Part shown: in pieces, positions 33,289 through 43,734 of the stretch | Layout: each line of letters starts with the position of its first letter | Numbering within the stretch: position 1 is the first letter of the stretch | Origin: Venturia oleaginea | Lineage: Eukaryota > Ascomycota > Dothideomycetes > Venturiales > Venturiaceae | Direction of reading: 5' to 3' | NCBI GenBank assembly: GCA_013176395.1 | Contig: JABMLP010000008.1 | Span: 1,426,001-1,490,000 of the forward strand | Length of the DNA stretch: 64,000 nucleotides | Notes under the pieces: generated by a model | Database searches by the model: none | Seen by the model: the letters and a program-made list of their open reading frames with translations, nothing else | Told to the model about the DNA's origin: nothing | Position numbers and translations under genes: made by a program

Positions 33289-34521
33289 TTAGTGCTTCGC
33301 AGTCACTTTGTCGCCGGTGAGTTTCTCAACGTATTGCTTGGCGCTGTGAGATGTTAGTATCGTTTATCAAAAGATGGAGAGGAAGAGGGACAACTTACAT
33401 ATCACCGAGCGCAACCATGCAAACTGTCTGCCACACACCCAGGGCAATACGAGGCGTGACACCACGGTACAACCCCTTTAGACCGTTGCTGTCGTAGATG
33501 TATTTGAAAGTATTTCCAACAGTCATCTTCTTAGGCCTGTTAGGGTCCTCCTTCTTACTCTGCATCTCAACCCGAATAACCTCAATCGGTTGATTCCAAG
33601 CACTCAGGCCGCCACCAATAGCAGATGCAGATATCTTCTCTGCGACACTCAATTTCTCTTCATCGCTCTTACCAGTCAAGCTCCTGATACCATTCTCCGC
33701 GACACGGGAAAGTCCAAAGCGGGATCCCCAGTTAGTGACTTGACGGACAGCAACAGCGTTGACACCCTTGTTTATGCCTCTGATGCCTTCAGCGCGGTAG
33801 ATGGCCATGAAGGTCTCGATGGTTCCTGGTGGTGGTTTTCCTCCCGCTGCGACCTTGTGTTTTGTTATTTCGACGGTCTTCATGCAGGTGCAGAAACCCA
33901 TTGTTGCGTAGGCCTGGGCGAGACCACCTGCCATACCACCGCCAATTCCGGCTACGAAGTTGGAGGCGCCAAAACTTTTGGCGTAGTATTCGGCTTCGGA
34001 GGCAACGAAGAGGAGGACGGCGCCTTTGGTGGAGGCTTCGATCCAGGCCCAGGGGATGAGACCTTGGTAGACTGTGTAGATTTCTTGTTAGTGAGGGATC
34101 TTGAGAGATTGGGATTAGACTTACAGCCAAAGACACCGCCGCGACCCCATACCCGCTTAATTGAGCCAGCGAAGCCATCTTGTCTGTTGGCAGCCATGGT
34201 GGTCTTGGTGACTTCCAAAGGCTGTGAGGGCATGTTAGCAATCTATACACCTTTCCAAAGGTCTCAATGTGTCCATACCTGTCCCAATGTCGTGACTCTG
34301 TTAGCAACATGTTAGCTCTCATCTCACTTCCTCAGGCGGTATAATTGCTTTTGTAACGTACTCGAACATGTTCAGGCCGGCACCAACTGTGGGAAAATGT
34401 CAGTCGCGTGTATCTCATCTCGCACTGTAGATAAGCAGCACTCACGTAGCAAGTTGCTGAACTTGACGGGTTGCTTCTCAAGCTTTCCAGGCTGTCCTGG
34501 CATCTTTGCGGTGGTTGACAT
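33289..34521 (-). CDS. yhm2: mitochondrial citrate/2-oxoglutarate carrier (Yhm2 family)
   Basis: An inner-membrane carrier of the SLC25 type. Yhm2 proteins exchange citrate for 2-oxoglutarate and support NADPH supply in the cytosol (family knowledge). The start at 34521 gives a short leader and KQPVKFSNLL. Exons continue with VTTLGQPLEVTKTTMAANRQ, then a GLIPWAWIEASTKGAVLLF-type segment. The long third part includes TMGFCTCMKTVEITKHK, GINKGVNAVAVRQ and NWGSRFGLSR. WNQPIEVIRVEMQSKKEDP and GLYRGVTPRIALGVWQT complete it. The carrier signatures are the atypical PLEV and PIEV forms, as in yeast Yhm2. About 5 exons. It lies on the same strand as mitochondrial citrate synthase 3 kb away. Confidence 0.93.
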
Positions 34522-35404
34522 TCTCTGGAGCTGATTGCTGGGTATGGGGCCGGACCGAGGCGATAATGCTGCGTCTTCGCACTTGAAAAGGATGAGTGAA
34601 GGAGAGAAGAAGTCGGTTGTGGGAATTGAAAGGGTTTTGTTGTCTCAACGTGTGTCCCTGTTGATTCAACTGCTCGTGCTGCTTGAGCTTTGATGACCGT
34701 CCGAGCTCCTCGGAGTGCTGATTATGAGGCCCGATTATTCTTAGTTCCCGAATCTGGGTGGGTACCTACACGTCCAGACAATGTTGAGATGGCGAGATGG
34801 GGAAGTTGAGCAAGAAGGACGGCGACTCAACATGCGTGGCCTCGCAAGGACCATCTCAATATCATCTCTAGGCAGTGCAATATAATGCTACTCTATCACT
34901 ACATCTTGATAGAGCCGAAAGGAGCACTCTTTGGTAAATCTCAACCGAGCCTCAACCAACATCTCCTGGCACCCCATCAACTTTCAAGACCGTCAATGCT
35001 TCAAAGCCACTTTTCGGACTCCGGAAAATTGGGCCAAACAATACGCCTATTTTTGACTCTCCCGATCGTAGAGTGGATGGCCTGTGGCGCGCGGAAATGC
35101 GATAAGATGCGACTGACTTGCGGGTTTGCAAACAATAGCCATTCTTACTATGGTTCTGTCGGGAACGTCCCGACATCCGCAGCGTCCGACTCATTTTTGA
35201 GCTGATCAGGAACAGAAAGTCGCGGTAAATTGAAAGCTCTGTCTAGATCTTCATTTTCAGCCCGAAATGCCGGCGCAAAAGGAATAGAAGAGACAGTAGG
35301 TGATGAATGCTCCAACCAGCTCCAAATATCAACAGACTTCTTCTACCTATTTTACCACGCAACACTCACCACACCTCTCCGCTCCCAAAGAACTCAAACA
35401 ACCC

Positions 35405-35974
35405 CTACAGCTTTGATCCCTTCTCAACAGCAAACGCATCAAGCGCCTCCATCAAAGGCAAATTCAAAGCATCATACCCCACCAACCCCAACCCCCCCAA
35501 CCTCTCCCTAACCCTCGCAATCTCAACACCCCCCTTAACAACCCCATTCTCCAAAAGACTAGGCACAAACGCCGCAAACGTCGGTTCCGCCCACCCCTCC
35601 TCCACAAACAATTCCGGATGAATAAAACTCAACCCCTGAAACGCATGCGCCTTTTCAACAGGTCCGTACATATGCGCTCCACACCCCGTACAGGCGTGAC
35701 GCAGGATTGTAGCTGAGGGATCTATGATTTTCAGTTTTGGGGCGTTGGAGAGGATGGTTATGGAGGGGGTTGGGACGACGCCTACGATGGAGAAGAGGGA
35801 GGGGTGGGGTTTGAAGCATTGGGAGCAGGCGCAGGCGTGGTTGTGGAGGATATTGGATGTGATTTTTAGTGAGACTTTGTTGGTTAGGCAGAGGCATTCT
35901 AGGGTTCCGCCTATGAAGGATGGGGAGCCATTCTTTATGGGACCGTTATCGAGGATGGGGTGGAGAGAACGCAT
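35405..35974 (-). CDS. GFA-domain protein, S-(hydroxymethyl)glutathione synthase-like
   Basis: Single-exon, 189 residues, the usual size for the fungal glutathione-dependent formaldehyde-activating enzyme. Zinc ligands are visible in LECLCLT, CACSQCF and ACTGCGAHMYGP. Other conserved segments are HAFQGLSFIHPELF and the start GGTLECLC. It would speed the joining of formaldehyde and glutathione ahead of formaldehyde dehydrogenase. Some family members have other roles. Coding-strand bases change from A/C-rich in the first half to G/T-rich in the second (near 35690). Confidence 0.88.
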   Translation of the reverse strand: MRSLHPILDNGPIKNGSPSFIGGTLECLCLTNKVSLKITSNILHNHACACSQCFKPHPSLFSIVGVVPTPSITILSNAPKLKIIDPSATILRHACTGCGAHMYGPVEKAHAFQGLSFIHPELFVEEGWAEPTFAAFVPSLLENGVVKGGVEIARVRERLGGLGLVGYDALNLPLMEALDAFAVEKGSKL

Positions 35975-37434
35975 GTTGGGAGGTGTGGTGTGGTGTGGTG
36001 TGGTGTATTGTGGATGGTTGCCTTTTCCTCGAAATATCCCTTTCTAATGATTGAAGAGTTCAAACTAAGAGCAAACAAATGAAAACATTCTCTCCTCAGT
36101 TATATGCATACATACATACATACATACATACGTATATCTTGATTGATTGATATGATACAAATATGCACCCCTCTTTCTCCTCGCTCACAAATCATACACA
36201 GGGATACGACTATGCGTCCACCCGATATAACCAATCCAGTCCAGTCAAAAGAGTGGGCAGCAGGACCTTCTTCTCCGGGGAATAACCGGAAACAAAATTT
36301 GGTGTGTACATAGTATTCTCATCTCATTGCAATAAAGAGGTGTAGAGTGGGGAACTCGCTGTTCATAGTTATCTAGGTGCAGGAGTACGTTACATATCTT
36401 ATTGTCATCAGATCTCCAGAAAAGCGCAAGAGGCATTTCAAAGCTAGCAAGCAAGACCATATTCTTCACTCCTCATTCCTCGCCCTCGCTCCTCGCTCAG
36501 CCGAACCTTCCCATGCGCACATCCCCAAAGTTTTCAAAGAAACCACAAGTCCAAACTCCAAATCTATCCCCTTCCCTCCACAGCATACCCCACATCCACA
36601 TCCCCCTCCCAACCTTCAAAAACCCAAACCACTCATTCCTCAGAGATAGCGACAAGCTTGGGCACATTGTGTCTAGGAGATTAATGTATTGGACCTTACG
36701 CGGTGCAAAGTATGCGATTTGCCTATTTCCTACGAGTATCACCTTCTGGAACGACAGCGACAGCGACAGCGATGGCGAAAGCCAAAAAAACATATGCAAA
36801 AATAAATCCCCACCCTCTCACAAACAACTTTTTCCCAATACAACTTCGAGCTGTCTACCATCCCCACCATCACCATCACCATCACCATCCGGCTATCCCA
36901 CACACCCTATCTGGTGGGGTATGATGCTACAGCCCCGCCTACAATATAAGCACTCACTACTTCTACTAAAAAGGCTAGTACCGATAAGAAGGGGTCCAAA
37001 ATACAAAGGAGCATATTAGCATCTGAAATCTTACCTGCGGATATTAACTTCAAATGTTCGTCAAAAAGAAAAAAATAGTCCGACACAAACCGTTCTTCCA
37101 TAGCTCACAGTTGACTCCAGGGCGGTGAGAGTCAAGAGGGTCTTCGATTCAAGTCATCAACTTTTGCAGCTAAACATCGAACAGAAATACAAAGGAATCG
37201 AAAGCTTCCCACAGTAGCAAAAACGAAAAGCGACATACTTTAGTCCTACACGCTGATCAACCCATAAAAGCTTAACCAGCAAATTGGGTACGAAGTACGC
37301 GCTTGAGTATGCAACCCCGCCCCAATCCAGTCTATTTATCCCTATGTGTACAACGAATTTTTGGTTTTCTCCTTTCTTCCCACTGCTCGCTATGTCACAC
37401 ACTTCTTCCATGCCCATCTCTTACAGAGACGAAT
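35975..37434. other. intergenic with simple repeats
   Basis: No gene is supported. The stretch holds a CATA microsatellite (about 36107-36130), GACAGC repeats near 36748-36772 and CCATCA repeats near 36862-36890. Overlapping frames near 36400-37019 are proline/serine-rich chance translations of C-rich DNA. Confidence 0.45.
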
Positions 37435-39200
37435 CTACTTCAGAAGCTCGTTGGCACCGACCAACTTGCACCAGGCGTCAGTGCTGAACGACTTGGGTCG
37501 CTCAATTGGTGCTCCGACGGCACGGTCGATGATGAGTTGAGGAAGGACACCAATAGCACGCGACACACCGAAGAGAACAGTGTAGTAGTTCTGCTCAGTA
37601 AGGCCGTAGTATTGGAGCAGGACACCCGAGTGAGCATCAACGTTGGGGTATGGGTTCTTGGTCTTTCCGTGCTCAGTGAGGACACCTGGGGCGATCTTGT
37701 AGACCTGGGATACGAGCTTGAACATTGGGTCATCTGGGAGATGCTTCTGAGCGAACTCGCGCTGGGAGACGTATCGGGGATCGGTCTTGCGGAGGACGGC
37801 GTGGCCATAACCTGGGACGACTTGGCCAGCCTTGAGGGTGGTCCAGAGGTAATCCTTAATGTTCTTATCAGAGAGATCGGAGCCCACGGCAGCCTTCATC
37901 TTCTGGAGCCAGACCAGGACTTCCTGGTTGGCGAGGCCGTGAAGAGGACCAGCAAGACCGTTGAGACCGGCGGCTAATGAAAGGTAGGCGGAGCTCAATG
38001 CGGAACCGACCAAGTGGGTGGTGTGGGCAGAGACGTTACCACCCTCGTGGTCAGTGTGAATGGTCAAGTACAGACGCATCAGCTCAACAAAGTCCTTGTT
38101 TCCAGCGAAACCGAGCTTGTTGGCCAAGTTGTAACCGTAATCCTGTCCTGACTCGGTTGGAGCGACCTTGCCATCCTTGTAAACATTGCGGTAAATACGG
38201 GCAGCGATGTTGGGAAGTTTGCCAATGAGGTCCATGGAGTCTTCAAAGGTGTGCTCCCAATATTCTGTCTTCTTCATGCCCTTGGCGTAGGCCTTAGCGA
38301 AGGCGGATTCGCGCTCGAGAGCAGTGACGGCGATGGAGAACTGGGCCATTGGGTGGAGGTCGTTAGGGCAGCGGTCAATAAGCTCCTCGACGAATTTGGG
38401 GAGCTCTGAGCGGGCAGCCCATTCTGCGGAAAGGTCGCGAACTTGCTGTTCAGATGGAACCTCTCCGGTCAAGAGGAGCCAGAAAAGACCCTCTGGGAGG
38501 GGCTCAGATCCACCTGGAGCCTTTGGGAGGACCTCCTGGCATTCTGGGATCTGGCTGAGTTAGCATTTATTCAACTATCATATAGAGGTGTTAAACCTAC
38601 AGTCTTGCCGCGGAACCTGATTCCTTCTTCCGAGTCGAGGACTGATCCCTGGGTGCAATTTAGTCGGAGAGTGATAGGACGGATCGAGCTGTACAAACCT
38701 CCCAGACGAGAGACTTGATGCCACGAGCACCACCGTAGACTTGGTCGAGTGTCACTTCACCAACGACCTTGTTGCCATAACCCCTGTAAGATAGCCATCA
38801 GTCTGGTCCGATAACCGCAGATGTGGGAAGGATAAGTGTATAGAGCTTCGGAAGCAAGCATGAAGCGTTGATAGATGTTATCGCCTCATCCAGGAAAGCA
38901 ATGAGAGTTATATGAAAGGACAATTGACGCTTGGGGTGTTTGTGGGCAGCTGTAGATAGGCGTACTTTCGTAGAGCCTTGATCTTCTCGATCTCAGCTGG
39001 GAGCTTTGCGGCGAACGTCTCTTTCAGTGTCTGTAAAAATTGTTAATAGCCGAGTCTTTGTGAGTGGTGGATATCTCAATATTCACCTGTGTCTTGCTGG
39101 AGTATGCTCGCAGTCCGTTGAAGGCAGCGTGCTTCAATGGCGCATTGACGGCGGTGGACGCACGAAGCGCAGATGAGGATAATTTTAGAGCTGAAGCCAT
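37435..39200 (-). CDS. cit1: citrate synthase, mitochondrial
   Basis: Condenses acetyl-CoA and oxaloacetate in the TCA cycle. The start at 39200 gives a basic, hydroxylated presequence ([16 protein letters not shown]), which predicts import to the matrix. There is no C-terminal SKL. Exons are separated by introns near 39085-39032, about 38965-38780 (the longest), 38702-38640 and 38600-38550. Active-site parts are visible: [46 protein letters not shown] (second His) and [14 protein letters not shown] (Asp). [14 protein letters not shown] follows. The protein ends [10 protein letters not shown]. Length is near the usual 470 residues. Frame and motifs are intact. Codon use is strongly biased toward C/G, consistent with high expression. 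Confidence 0.96.
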
Positions 39201-40398
39201 TGTGAAGGTCTGGATGGTAGGAGGAGAAAGGCGGATGATGATAGCCGTCTTGTATTTAAGCTGCCGAAGATATTGAAGGGTTCTGGGACGAATAATGTTG
39301 AAAGCTCACGATATCCACCGGCCGGGGTGCCACAAAATGTGGTTGAGCGCTAAGTTTTTGACATTCAATTTTGTCTTGCCCGGACCCGGACTCCGTAGCT
39401 ACCCGATCACACAGCGGCATTATTTTGAGAATCACAGGTCAGCCTTGGACGCCTTGGTATTCTTCGGCTTGTTCTACTGAATGTCTACTCAAGGCTGTTT
39501 TCTACACTTTGTCCGCGGCAACATCTTGGACTCTTGGATTTCCGTCTTAAGCACTTTCGGATAGAGTTCGGAGAACAATTTGCATCATTGTAAGCCGCGA
39601 ACAAGGTTTGCGGTGTGGGAAATTCTTGGACGGGACTCCGAGAATTAAGTTAGCATTGAAATAACCCGAAGGATATTTTTATTCCTAGTTTCGGTTCTCC
39701 CTAAGAGGCTGAGGACTAGTAGCTCGACTCGTAGCACTAGGTGGAAGAATATCCCAAGTCACGTGGCTTTGCACACACCGCCTGCTCTAATCAAGAGATA
39801 GGATGTGAGGAAGGTGCTGGATCAACTGATAAATGATTCACCGGAGACTAGATTGTGCTGCAGATAGTTTTATTTCTATATCTGATAATCACGTTACTTC
39901 TCCACATCGAGTCGAGGTCACGGTTCAGTTCGACGCAGGTTTCATTTCCGTCGCTGCAAAGAATCTGTCTTCTTCCAACAACACTTCCCATCCATACAAT
40001 CCCAAGCGCTCCTCCCTATAGAACCTCCTCGTCTTCCCGGACAGAGACACGTATAGCTGCGCTGGATAGTAGACGCCCATTCGTGCTACAGTATTGGTCG
40101 TGCCAGGTCGCTCCTTCGACGGCTCTACTCTTTCGCAGCCAGCCATCCTTCTTTCTCAAACATCATCTTAGTTGAGCTTGAGTGTCGAGACTAAGCATCT
40201 TGCCACATCAAACAACATCACTCCGACTCCAACACCTGCCACCCGCTTCACTCAATTGTAGCAGCAGGTTAACACTGCGCGCCACTCCTATATTTTCCGC
40301 TTGGACTTTGCGCGCTCTCTCTCTTTCTACATCCTCAGCTTTGCTTTACTCAACTCACATTGACTACTGAGGGCCCGTTGGAGTAGAACAAAGTAATC
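39201..40398. other. shared promoter region, no gene seen
   Basis: Divergent upstream region of citrate synthase (minus) and the Nrd1/Seb1 gene (plus). Pyrimidine-rich tracts around 40180-40340 just before the 40399 start are typical of fungal promoters and 5' leaders. No longer coding frame looks real. Confidence 0.45.
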
Positions 40399-42890
40399 AT
40401 GACGAGTCCCGTTGTGCAAGAGTTTGCCACCCTACTGCAGTCACTGCGGAATCTGAAGCCACCCGGCGTGAACAAGTCCAAGGTCGAGGCCATCACCAAG
40501 ATTGCCACCAGTAATGAGAATCAGAACGTAAGAATGAGACTCATCATCTCAGCTAGCATGCACCCTTCACTGACGGATCCACCCATCTTAGATCGACCGC
40601 CGTACCCTCGTCGACGAAATCGCGTCCGTCTTTCGAAGCAGTCCTGCGACCCACAAGCTTGGAGTCTTTTACATTGTAGATTCCATCACTAGACAATGGA
40701 TAGCCACCACCGGCCCACACTCTGCAGGCGTTGTAAGGATGACAGAGGCGTTACCCGCCATGATCGAGGAACTTTTGGCGACGATTCCAGAAGCTCAAAA
40801 GGTAAGTCTTCCACAGGCATACATGGGAAGATAACGCGATCGTGAGACCTTCCGGGCTCTTCTACGAACGTCACTTCATAGAACCACAGGACATGGATTC
40901 GCATCATCTCGCATTCACCTAATGTCTCATGCACTGACGCACACCATCAGGAACGTACCGGCAAGCTCGTCGACATATGGATCAGTAGCAAGTCTTTTCC
41001 AGCCGACATACTCACAAGCTTCAAGCAGCGTCTTACAGGTGCTCCGGCTCCAGGTATGTAATCCGCAAGCGCATTAGGTCGAACGAAAACTGACCACTCA
41101 GCTACCACAAATGGCTTTGCTGCCCAACAAGGTACAGCTCCTGTAAATGGTCACGCTCAGAACTATTCGGCCCACCAAGCCGTGCCACCTACTAACACAG
41201 GTGCGACTTCATATTATGGTGCCCCGGCAAGTATCCCACAAGTAGCGCCTCCACCACCCGTGCCTTCAGTAAGCTTGCAAAATGGTGCACCGCCATCTCA
41301 GCAACCGGGAATGATGCAATATTCGCAACCTGTAAACCCAGCTCCGCTCACCCAGTATCAAAGTAATGCGCAGGCTCCTCCGCAGATAAGTGAGCAGAAT
41401 GTCCCAGCCGCGCAGCCTGCTCCTGCCCCTCCGGCTGCAGGTGCCACTGATCCTCAACAACAGTTGCAATTATTGCAGCAGTTGGCACAAATTTTACAGC
41501 CCGACCAACTTGCGGCCGTGATCACTCAGATGGGCTTCCAGCTTCCAGCACCCGCTGCTGCACCTGTTCCCCAAGTCGCTCAACCAGTAGTAGCTCAGCC
41601 GCCACAAAATGGAGGATATGATGCAGGCCAAAATGGTCAGAATGTCTATGATCAAGGGCGTAACAATCAGGACAATCAGGCTAGGTTTCGTGATCGAAGC
41701 CGCTCTCCAGATGCTAAGCGTAGACGAGTCACTCCTCCCAATCGGAGAGATAGTCCCACCTATGGAGTGTATGATCCAAACATTGCCCAAAATGACTCTG
41801 GACGCCGTGGAGATGAGCGTCGTGGCGATCGTGGCAGAGGTAACCGAGGGAATCGAAATGAGTTTCGTAGACGTTCACCACCTAGGGATAGACCAGCCAG
41901 CCCAGGTATGATCCAGCGTCCAATGCAACATAAACCCCCAGGAGCATCGAAGCCAGTTGGTCATGATTACAACCTTGGACCAAACCGTATCAAAGGTAAT
42001 TGATGTTGTCTACTTATGCCAAATGCATCACTAACTCCCATCCATAGTGCTCAGCAGAACTCTATTCATAGGAGGCGTAAAGTAGGTTCCTAATTCTTCC
42101 GTCGTCCGCAGGTAACTTATACGTGGTAAAGCAGGTCAGACGAGAACCAACTGATGGACTTCATGGCTCGCTTCGCACAAGTCCAGTCCTGCATTGTCAA
42201 CCAAGACAAGCGACATGCCTTCCTCAAGTTGATCACCCACCAAGACGCCATCGCTGCGAAGACAGCAGTGGAGCAGCTTCCGGAGCCAGAGTACCGTGCC
42301 ATGTTTGAGCGCGTAAGTTTGTCGCTCACCTCGTCAACAAACAACATGCTGACCTAGACAGATTAACTGGGCTGTCGGTTTCGGACCAACTCAGTATGCG
42401 GACTACAACTTGGGCGAGAGCACCCTACCTATTGATGTTCTCACGGACGCCGATAAGAAGTGGCTACGCTCTGCAGAGTATGGTGGCACTGGTGGAACAG
42501 AGATTACTCCAGGCATGATTGTGGAAGAGCCGGACATCGAAATTGGCGCTGGACCATCTTCGAAAGGTCCGTCCATTTTCATTTAGATTTATCACCGATT
42601 CTAATAATCACGCAGCTATTAGCCGACGTGGCAACCGAGGTGGATATGGCAACCGTGGAGGCAATCGTGGCGGCCGTGACAATCGTAATGATGAACAGCA
42701 TCAGCACCCACGACGAGAGCAACGCGAACGTCGATATGAGGATCGACCTCCACCACCGCGCCAGCAGCGAGCGGAGCGACATCCACAGCCTATGGATAAC
42801 TATATGCCTGAACCGGTCACAGTTGGTCCACCACCGCCAGTTCCAACCTTTGGCGCACCTCTGCCTGGATTCCCTTACAATTTTCATTAA
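40399..42890 (+). CDS. nrd1: Nrd1/Seb1-type RNA polymerase II termination factor
   Basis: Nuclear RNA-binding factor that rides on the polymerase II C-terminal domain and promotes termination and RNA processing. Order of parts: CTD-interacting domain at the N-terminus (VVQEFATLLQSLRNLKPPGV, then HKLGVFYIVDSITRQWI and IWISSKSFPADIL across introns). A Pro/Gln-rich linker with QQQLQLLQQLAQILQPDQL follows, then an RS/RG-rich block (RFRDRSRSPDAKRRR). The RRM comes next (RTLFIGGV, CIVNQDKRHAFLKLITHQ). Last are the Nrd1-typical NWAVGFGPTQYADYNLGES and LTDADKKWL, and a C-terminal RGG-like tail with GPPPPVPTFGAPLPGF. About eight exons. The CID plus GWGVGFGP-type core separates it from SR proteins. Confidence 0.88.
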
Positions 42891-43732
42891 TGGCTTACAA
42901 GTGTGTTGAGACAACTTCGATGGGATATCGTGCACGAGTCATATTTCCATATAAGCCAGCCTCGGCCACTCCTGGTTCATTCTATTCACCGGTGCCTCCA
43001 CCAGTGCCAGCTTTTGGCGCACCTTTGCGTCAGCTCCCATTGATACGAGTCTTCAGTCCAGAAGACAATGCGGCGGATGTGGACGTACTTTTCTCCATTC
43101 TCCGGCGCAACTTGATCGATGGCTCACAATTCGTTATACAGGCGTGGTAGCAAATGATGCAGAAATAGAACCACCTCCGATGGCCGACGGAGAGTTGCTG
43201 GAACTCGCGGATGTTTGAGTGTAGATACGTTTTGGCTGGTAGCTTTGGAGCTCCGACTTGTCCCACTTGAGGTGTTGGAGAGCCTATCAACATACGTCCA
43301 AAAGTCTTTCTTTTCTGCTTGTACACTTACTGAAAGCCGTCTGATGGAGAAGAGGAGAGCAGAGGTCTTAGTTCGATTGTAATCGTGCACTTGTAACACT
43401 ACTCAAAAATCAGGGGGGTAAGAATGATATTGGTAGGTGATGGCGAGTAAGATATTATCGTACAGACGACCTAGTTCATGAATTGCCGAGTACTTGCATT
43501 TGGTTTTGCTTTGATATTTGAAAATATGAAGGCGTTGACTCGTGTTCCCTTGTCCCTTTGGATGATTCATACCTTTCATCTAAACCCGCAACGTATCTAG
43601 GATATCCCTCGAATATTTCAGTAGTTGCCACGATAATCTTTCTTGGTAATGTCGTCAGTAAGCAGATATATGATGTAAGCACCCATACAAGGTAAGCTCG
43701 TTGCCCATATATGTGTTTCTTGTTCTTTGTTA
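42891..43732. other. 3' flank with a near-repeat of the Nrd1 tail
   Basis: Directly after the stop at 42890 the DNA encodes a second PPPVPAFGAPL-like segment (around 42985-43030) in frame with a short ORF (42890-43150). This suggests a partial duplication of the last exon or an alternative 3' exon. Beyond 43200 nothing is recognisable until the transposon. Confidence 0.35.
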
Positions 43733-43734
43733 TA

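Noticed and set aside
33590..34315. 241-codon plus frame opposite the mitochondrial carrier
   Set aside because: Shadow of the well-supported minus-strand carrier exons.
36402..37019. 205-codon plus frame rich in Pro/Ser/His
   Set aside because: Comes from C-rich simple sequence with CCATCA and GACAGC repeats; no domain, no splice context, overlaps other chance frames.
37303..37977. 224-codon plus frame opposite citrate synthase
   Set aside because: Antisense shadow of the conserved, codon-biased citrate synthase exon.
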